DNA from: Monodelphis domestica
Taxonomy: Eukaryota; Chordata; Mammalia; Didelphimorphia; Didelphidae
Direction of reading: 5' to 3'
DNA: 64,000 bases
Assembly: GCF_027887165.1 (NCBI RefSeq)
Contig: NC_077228.1
Span: 388,369,692 to 388,433,691 of the forward strand
Every line of letters starts with the position of its first letter. The first letter of the stretch is position 1. Positions 57,791 through 64,000 of this stretch are shown piece by piece. A program made the translations under genes and the position numbers. Below the pieces are notes generated by a model that saw nothing but the letters and a program-made list of their open reading frames with translations, ran no database searches and had not been told where the DNA came from.

Positions 57791-58504
57791 AACAATGCTG
57801 AGAGATATACTAAATTACTGAATAGCTAAACTCAGAATTTTGATTATTAGAAAAATGTTAATCTGGAGGGAGCTAGTTTATGAAGTTTTGAAGGGTTTCT
57901 TGACCATTGTTTTCTTAGTTTTTTTTAATGGTTTTCAAATTTTCAGGTCATATAGATTTGTTCTTGATTTTTTTCATTATACTATTCTAGTTTGATAAGA
58001 TCCTCTTATCCAATGTAATAGCCTTAATATGGAGAACAAGTAAGAATTTCATGTATCTTTGCTCATTGAATTAGACTTTGAGTATTTAAAAATATGTTTG
58101 GTGACAATATTTTCTATTCTATTTGCTTTTTGTTCATTAAACAACTATTTATTAAGCTAGGGATCCATTGGGAAAAAAAGATCCATTTTGCTGATGGAAA
58201 AGTTAAGTTTATTCCTCTTCTTAGGAAAGTCCACATCATGAAGTAGTGATGAGTCTGTAGGACTTCAGGGCTGTAAGAAGAGGGTGGAGGATTATATTGA
58301 TTTTTTTTAATAGACTGTCATTAGCCCCATATGTGTTTCTTGCGTTTTTAAAGGGACTGCTCTGAATTCTTTGCATTTTCTATGGGCAAAAAAGGCTGTC
58401 TTGTCCTCTTACAATGAATTGTTACCTGAGGACACTGTCATCTAAATCTGTAGACATCTACATATGATCTATATTCTGAGATTTTCCAGAGTAAACTGAA
58501 TTTA
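57791..58504. other. No recognised feature
   Basis: A short piece near 58130-58165 may belong to the ancient repeat seen at 24355. Confidence 0.4.
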
Positions 58505-58775
58505 TGTACTACTTTACTCAGTGGATAGAGTACTGAGTCTGGAATCACAAAGATCAAATGTTGCCTTAGAAACTTACCAAGTGTAATACCCTGGTCAAGT
58601 CACTTAACCTGTGTCTTCCTCAGTTTCCTCATCTGTAAAAAAAAATATAGATAATAATAGTTCATAGCCCTCAGGATTGTTGTGAAGATCAAATGAGATA
58701 ACAATTGTAAAGTACTGAGCATGGTGCTTGGCACACAGAAAAGTGCTATATAAATGATAGCTATTATTAACATTA
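58505..58775 (+). mobile_element. MIR SINE, full length
   Basis: One of the best copies here: 'ctcagtggatagagtactga', 'gtcaagtcacttaacctgtg', 'cctcagtttcctcatctgta', 'ggattgttgtgaagatcaaa', 'aaagtgctatataaatgata'. The minus-strand 71-codon ORF over it is a shadow. Confidence 0.92.
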
Positions 58776-58969
58776 TTGTCTTTTAGGATTCTACTTAAGA
58801 TTGGGCCTATTCTACACAAATACAGGAATTAAGACTTTAGGTCACAGGTTACACTCAGACTAGAGTTCATGAGTTCATAATCTGAAGTACATGGGCTTTA
58901 AAAATTATAACAAACTTTCGGTATATTTAGTTTCCTTTGAAATTTTAAGAATATTATTTTGTGCATTTA

Positions 58970-59062
58970 GAAACATTATTCTAAGAAGGGTTGCCAATTC
59001 TCATAAGCTTCATGAGACTGTCAAAGTAGTCCATGACTCTAAAATGATTAAGAACTCTCAGA
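58970..59062 (+). mobile_element. Short DNA-transposon remnant
   Basis: 'aaacattattctaagaaggg', 'cataagcttcatgagactgt' and 'tccatgactctaaaatgatt' belong to the family also seen at 43212 and 62022. Confidence 0.55.
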
Positions 59063-59084
59063 CCAATAGTCTTATAGTAGTAAT

Positions 59085-59120
59085 AACGAACATTTAAAGC
59101 AGTACTTTAAGGTTTTATAA

Positions 59121-59166
<46 letters not shown>

Positions 59167-59352
59167 ATCTCATTTATCCCCACAACAACCCTGGGAAGAA
59201 GGTGTTACTATTATCCTCATTTCATAGATGATGAAGCTAAGTTTTAACAACTCGCCAATGGTCATACAACTACTAAGTGTTTAAGGGAAGAGTTGAACTC
59301 GGGTCTTCCTGACTCCAAAGCCAAAATTCTGTCATTTAGAACATCTCTGTGG
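59085..59352 (+). mobile_element. MIR-class SINE with an expanded (TA)n
   Basis: 'gcagtactttaaggttttat', then (TA)n at 59126-59163, 'tatctcatttatccccacaa', 'atttcatagatgatgaagct', 'gaactcgggtcttcctgact'. The TA array replaced the short 'tttacaaata' region of the SINE. Confidence 0.85.
59126..59163. repeat. (TA)n microsatellite, ~38 bp
   Basis: Pure TA array inside the MIR-class SINE. Confidence 0.97.
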
Positions 59353-60104
59353 CTCCTTCCAGAGCTAAAATTTGTGATTCCATCGTCGCTGTACAGAAGC
59401 ACCATCTTTGGGTAGGGAAGGAGGGTCTAGAATTATTGTCTGGATACGGAATGCAAAAGTCCTCAACATAACCCTGAAAGGATTTTAAAAGGGCTAATTA
59501 AAGTTGATGTTGCTTTGAAAACTGCAGATAAAAAGACTTGGTAATAAGTAAACCTATAATGTTTAAATCTGCCTTAGAGTGGTATGAGGAAATAGCATTG
59601 TCAGTAAAACAGTTTATGTTCCTTGGAGAAAATGTAGTTACACATGCCAAGTAGCAATATTTGATTGTTTGATTTCTCCCTGGATTGTTTTCTCCATCTG
59701 TGCATGTTAGGAAGTCGAGTAAAATAGAGCCTCACTTTACTGACTCCCAAATAGGTCATAGGCTGGAGTTAGGGTAGGTGTACATGTTTTCTGACATGGC
59801 GCATCTGTGAGATCTCTTTTAAAATTTTAGTTCATTTTCTGTTCCACTGTACAAAATAAATATTCAGAGTAAACAGAGTTAAAGAGAAAAGAGGGAGTTC
59901 GCCTTGTTTACGCTTCAGAGTTAAGTTGTTTATTCAAGAAGTCACTGACAAAAAGTTCAGGAAAAGTTAGTTGGGGGAGTTTATAATGTAACCAACTGTC
60001 ATTGCTCTTTGGCCCTGGCAGCAGCTTTTAAGATCCTGTAGGTCTCTTAAAAGGGAGGGGGTTTCACTTTTTCTTAGCCACCATACCAACTAGGAAACAT
60101 TCAG
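59353..60104. other. No recognised feature
   Basis: Unique-looking, slightly higher G+C. No ORF of interest. Confidence 0.4.
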
Positions 60105-60270
60105 GAGACGTGTTTATATAGCGTTTTAATGTTTGCAAAGCACTTTACAAATATTTTATCATTTGATCCTAACAATCCTGTGATATAAGAGCGAGTATCA
60201 TCTCCATTTTATAGATGAAGCAGCTGGGGCTGTGAAGTCAAGTAATTTGTGCAGGGTCACAGAACAGCTT
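60105..60270 (+). mobile_element. MIR-class SINE
   Basis: 'tatatagcgttttaatgttt', 'gcaaagcactttacaaatat', 'tgatcctaacaatcctgtga', 'agtaatttgtgcagggtcac'. Confidence 0.85.
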
Positions 60271-60868
60271 AATTGGGGATAAAGACATAGAAACAAATAT
60301 GTGCAAACAAGCCATATACAGACCAAATTGGAAATAATCAAAAGAAGGCATTATTCACTGGGGCAACTTTATACTCTTCACCAAACCATGTGAAACTGAA
60401 TTATAGAAGATAGTTGCATCCAAGGGAAGACTGCTCTGCTCTCAAGTCATAGCATCTATAATCAGTCCACATTTGAGGAAAGATATTGAGAAGGTCACAC
60501 ATTCAAGGGAAGGTAACTAGGACACTTCAGGATGTCATCATTACCTATGGTTAGTGAAAATTAGGAGAAATGGAAATAGTTTTCTCAGGATGTTTTATAG
60601 GGTATAACAGGATAAATCAGCAAAGTTAGATCCATAAAGAATTTCTGAGAAATGTTAGGCTTTCCCTAGTGAAATTTAGATTAGAAACTGTTGCAATGTC
60701 AAAGTCAATTCACATTGCCTGATATTTTACCTCTTAATAGCACAAAGAAATAGCATTCAAGTTGGCTACTCAGATCTGGATAATCGCCAGTCACACTCAA
60801 AATCTAATTTAACCTAATCTACTTCTTCTGCACATAACTGAGAAGTTCTCAGGTTCCAGACTTTTTTA
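60271..60868. other. No confident feature
   Basis: 60270-60360 may be part of an ancient repeat ('aaacaagccatatacagacc'). The rest is unassigned. Confidence 0.4.
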
Positions 60869-61262
60869 AAAAAATATTTTTTCTAGACTATGTCAATACA
60901 ACTTTTATTAATCATTTTCTGGCATTTTGTGATCTGCATTCTCTCTTTCACTCCCAACCCTCCTCCCTCTCCAAGACAACAGGTAATATGATATATATAT
61001 ATATATGTTTACATGTATAATCATGCAATATATATTTTCGTGTTCATCATATTTTGAAAGAGATACTTTGTCATTTGCTTCTATGGTGATGGAGAGCCTT
61101 CTTCATCCTGAGTTTCTTGGAGTTGTCTTGGATCCTTGCATTACTGATAATAGTTGTCATTTATAGTTGATCATTGAAATTTATAGCTATTTCTGTGTAC
61201 AACATTCTCCTGGTTCTGCTCACTTCACTTTTCATCACTTCATATAAATCTTTCCCCTCGGG
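60869..61262 (-). mobile_element. Old L1 3' end, antisense
   Basis: 'ggcattttgtgatctgcatt', 'ctctttcactcccaaccctc', 'tataatcatgcaatatatat', 'tgtgtacaacattctcctgg' and 'ttctgctcacttcacttttc' follow antisense L1 3' UTR and ORF2-end text. The last block parallels 10237-10280 in the younger L1. Confidence 0.75.
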
Positions 61263-62021
61263 TCCAGTCTTCAGTAATTTTGTTAATTTCCAACTTAGTA
61301 TGTTCAGGTTGCAACCTTATTCCTACTTTCTTTCATCTGGGTTACTATACAAGAAATGAAAATACTATACAAGAACTATTCCCAGAAATAATCATAATTT
61401 ACAAAATTGACCTTCATTCCCATTTCCAGAGAATTTTAATTTATCTATTTGACATGCCCCCCAAACATTATTTATTCACACATATATTAAATGTGCAGTG
61501 AAAATGAAATGAACAATATCAGTATTACAGAACTAGAAGAATAGAGTATGTGCTAATACTTACCATGTAAAAGGAAAAATGAAAAACAATGAATGTGAAA
61601 AAAAATCCTGATGATGACTTCTGGTAAGTAAGTGATTGGCTAAAATCAATGCTTTTAAATGTAAATGGTTATTAAGAAATATTAGTCTAGTATATTTATA
61701 TTTAATGTTAACCTCTTAATAAACATGGTTAAAATATAAACTTTAAGGTGAGTTGTGCCAGCCTATTTTTATTAGTGAAATCTGCAATCTCAATCATCCA
61801 TCCATTTCTCTGTACTTGGTACCTAAGGCTATATTGCTCTCCTTCTAGATGTGAAAGATGTAACTGTTAAAGATGTTGACATCACCTTCTAGATGTTAAA
61901 CTGCTGAATTTTTTTGGGATATTTTAGTTGGTCATTGAATAATCATGGAATCACCATATGCTTTCCTCAAGGTTTCAAGTGTACATCTTAGGAATCCTCC
62001 ATTACATTCTCCATAAAGAAG
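61263..62021. other. No recognised feature
   Basis: Unique-looking A+T-rich sequence. Confidence 0.4.
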
Positions 62022-62252
62022 AAGTTCATAACCATTTTTTTTTCATGGATTCATTTGGAAAGTTGGTGATGCCTAAGGAAAACTCTTCAGACCATTTAAG
62101 TCATTTTAAGAAATGTCAAATTTCAGTTAGATGTTAGTAAAAATAATATGTACATATATGTATATATTTTCACCCATCCAAGTTCATGAACTCCTTGAAA
62201 TCTAGTTATGAACCTTTTGGGAATCATTCAGAAGTTAAGAATGCTTGATACA
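62022..62252 (+). mobile_element. Short DNA-transposon remnant, nearly complete
   Basis: A 'gttcataaccatt' left end and 'aagttaagaatgcttga' right end form a loose inverted pair. The internal 'aatttcagttagatgttagt' and 'ccaagttcatgaactccttg' identify the family shared with 43212 and 58970. Confidence 0.55.
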
Positions 62253-63324
62253 AAGCATGGTTACTTTCTTTTTAAATGGTCCCTTAGTTGGAAAATATTA
62301 GAATGACCTTCATGACTATGTGTGTGGATATGTTTTGATTGACCATGCTTATTTATTCCAAGGGATGACGTTGGTATTTTTCTTTTTCTCTTCCTTTGTT
62401 TCCTTTTTTGCTCGAGATGAGAGCTTTGAAGGGAAAGGGAGAAGTAATAATGAAGCCAAAAAGAGAAGAAAGGAAAAAAGAGGCAAGTAATGAAATCTTA
62501 ATTAGATACACACAGGTGAGAGTAAGAGGGAGTTCAGGAGACATTGGAATGAACATATTAAATTCATTATATACTGAAACAATCTACTTTAGACATGGAA
62601 ATGACCATTTTTGTTGATGTTTGTCAATATGATGATAATAATAATTATAATGAAACCAATATTGGTGATTGCTTTTATGGTGAATGGCAGTAGCTCACTT
62701 TTACAGTTCCTACTATTCTATGGCACCCACAGATAGAAGGAAAATGCAAAGGAAGCAAATCAGCCAAGGGGAGATTAAAGGAAGAAGTTTTTTACTTCTT
62801 TTTTTTTAAATTAAAAAGCAAAACTGACCATATATTGGTATTTATAAATGTTGACTTTCAGATAAAGTTTGCTAAAGTGTTTTTTTTTTTACATTTTAGA
62901 GCAGCATTTAAAGGGAGAAGTAAAACTTAAATATGAATCCTTTAATTAATCAATTGTACATATTTTAATCCAGTGAGAGGATTCAAGTTGCAAAATCAAA
63001 GAAATATAATTGAATTAATATAAGATAGATAATATTCTTATGTAAATTAAGGCTGTTTTTTCCTAAGTAGGAGAGGGTATGGCAGTGAAGACCACTCACC
63101 CTTTATTTCTCTTTCCCCTTCTATTTCTAATCTCCCTAAATTTTTAAAAATCTTTTTAACTTTTAAATTTAACTGGACTAAAAATTCATTAATTTGGACA
63201 CCTCTAATTATGAATGCATGATATTAGTTGTCTGGGCTAAAGTTTACTTCTTTTGGAATTCATTTCATAGTCATTCACTTCCACTCTCTAATCTCACAAG
63301 AGAGGGATCCAGGTACAGTTGAAA
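62253..63324. other. No recognised feature (~1 kb)
   Basis: Includes a 73-codon plus ORF (62396-62617) rich in Lys and Glu because of purine-rich DNA. No family. Confidence 0.4.
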
Positions 63325-63487
63325 GAGAAATGACTAGAGCTGGAAGACCAGGGACCAAAACATCACTCAGATGTTTATAGCCAGTATAAACCAGGGCAAG
63401 TAATTTAATCTGTTAGCCTCAGTTACCTTTTCTGAAAAGTAAAGAGAGGTAGGACTTTGAGTTGTCTTTTAGCTCTATGATTCTATA
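63325..63487 (+). mobile_element. MIR-class SINE
   Basis: 'aaccagggcaagtaatttaa', 'gcctcagttaccttttctga' and the ending 'gtcttttagctctatgattc', as in the copy at 46050. Confidence 0.7.
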
Positions 63488-63898
63488 CAATTTTGTTTTG
63501 TAAAGTGAAGGGAAATGTTCAGAAAAATGTCAGGAATAGAATATGAATAAAAGGTAATAAGCAGTTAGAACCTCATTAAAGATGTATTTTTGGGTACTTG
63601 TATGTTCTGGGCTGAGCATGATTCAAGCCAGACCTCTGGTGTTTTAGGTTTGATATGAAACAAAATGTGACACCAGAATGTCATTCAGAAATAAAGAAAA
63701 GGAAATTAATTTAAAGGAGAAGAGTATTCAAAAAGGATAGTCAATGATGCCTGGAGTCGATTCAGCTCCTTTGCCTGAGACACTCATAATGACCAACTTC
63801 TTAAACAAACTCTCAGCTACTTGTTGCTGCTTTATACTCATGCAATCAAGAAGTGTTATTAACCTAATTCTCTGAGCCAACCAAGCTTCAACTCAATA
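63488..63898. other. No recognised feature
   Basis: Unique-looking. Confidence 0.4.
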
Positions 63899-64000
63899 CC
63901 TTTAAAAAAACCCTTTACCTTCCTTCTTAGACTCAATATTAAGTATTGGTTCTAAGGCAGAAGAGTGGTAAGGGCTAGGCAATGGGAGTTAAGTGATTTA
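63899..64000 (-). mobile_element. CORE-SINE (Mar-1/WSINE-like), cut by the window end
   Basis: Minus-strand A tail at 63902-63911, then 'tattggttctaaggcagaag' and 'gtggtaagggctaggcaatg'. The head lies beyond the window. Confidence 0.9.

Noticed and set aside
58604-58819. 71-codon minus ORF
   Set aside because: Lies over a full-length MIR on the opposite strand and is a shadow.

Overview
The window looks like A+T-rich intergenic DNA from a marsupial (metatherian) chromosome. I find no functional protein-coding gene and no tRNA, rRNA, CRISPR or bacterial-type feature. The lineage call rests on the repeats: tRNA-derived CORE-SINEs of the Mar-1/WSINE type, SINEs with an RTE/BovB-like 3' tail, marsupial-type L1 elements, and short hAT-like elements. 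These sit on older layers of L2, MIR and CR1/L3 shared by most mammals. I cannot name the species. All repeat names come from recalled family consensus sequences, not from a search.

Layout. 0-3.7 kb: a split L2 copy, a MIR end, a 739-bp TTCC array and another L2. 3.7-7.6 kb: a minus-strand processed pseudogene of HSPA9 (mitochondrial HSP70, mortalin), later split by a hAT-like transposon (itself holding an RTE-like retroposon) and by a solo LTR. 7.6-16.9 kb: an old minus-strand L1 that received a younger, nearly full-length minus-strand L1 (about 9.85-16.1 kb) with broken ORF1 and ORF2. 17-34.8 kb: MIR, L2, CR1/L3, SINE and hAT remnants, an LTR-like block and stretches with nothing recognised. 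34.8-38.3 kb: a solo LTR carrying an 82-bp TC array, an L1 5'-end fragment with perfect 12-bp target duplications but no ORF2 or 3' end, and a 5'-truncated L1 3' end with its own 12-bp duplications. 38.3-54 kb: further L2, SINE and DNA-transposon remnants, including two nested SINE/L1 loci. 54-64 kb: a long antisense CR1/L3 remnant with an unexplained insert of about 0.8 kb, then MIRs, an old L1 end and a CORE-SINE cut by the window edge.

No genes work together here. The interest lies in insertion order, which nested insertions and target-site duplications often let one read directly. I did not find a new biological system. The best leads are the unexplained insert at 55.6-56.4 kb, the truncated L1 promoter copy at 36.5-37.4 kb, and a SINE-like family seen in two divergent copies (4.0 and 42.7 kb).
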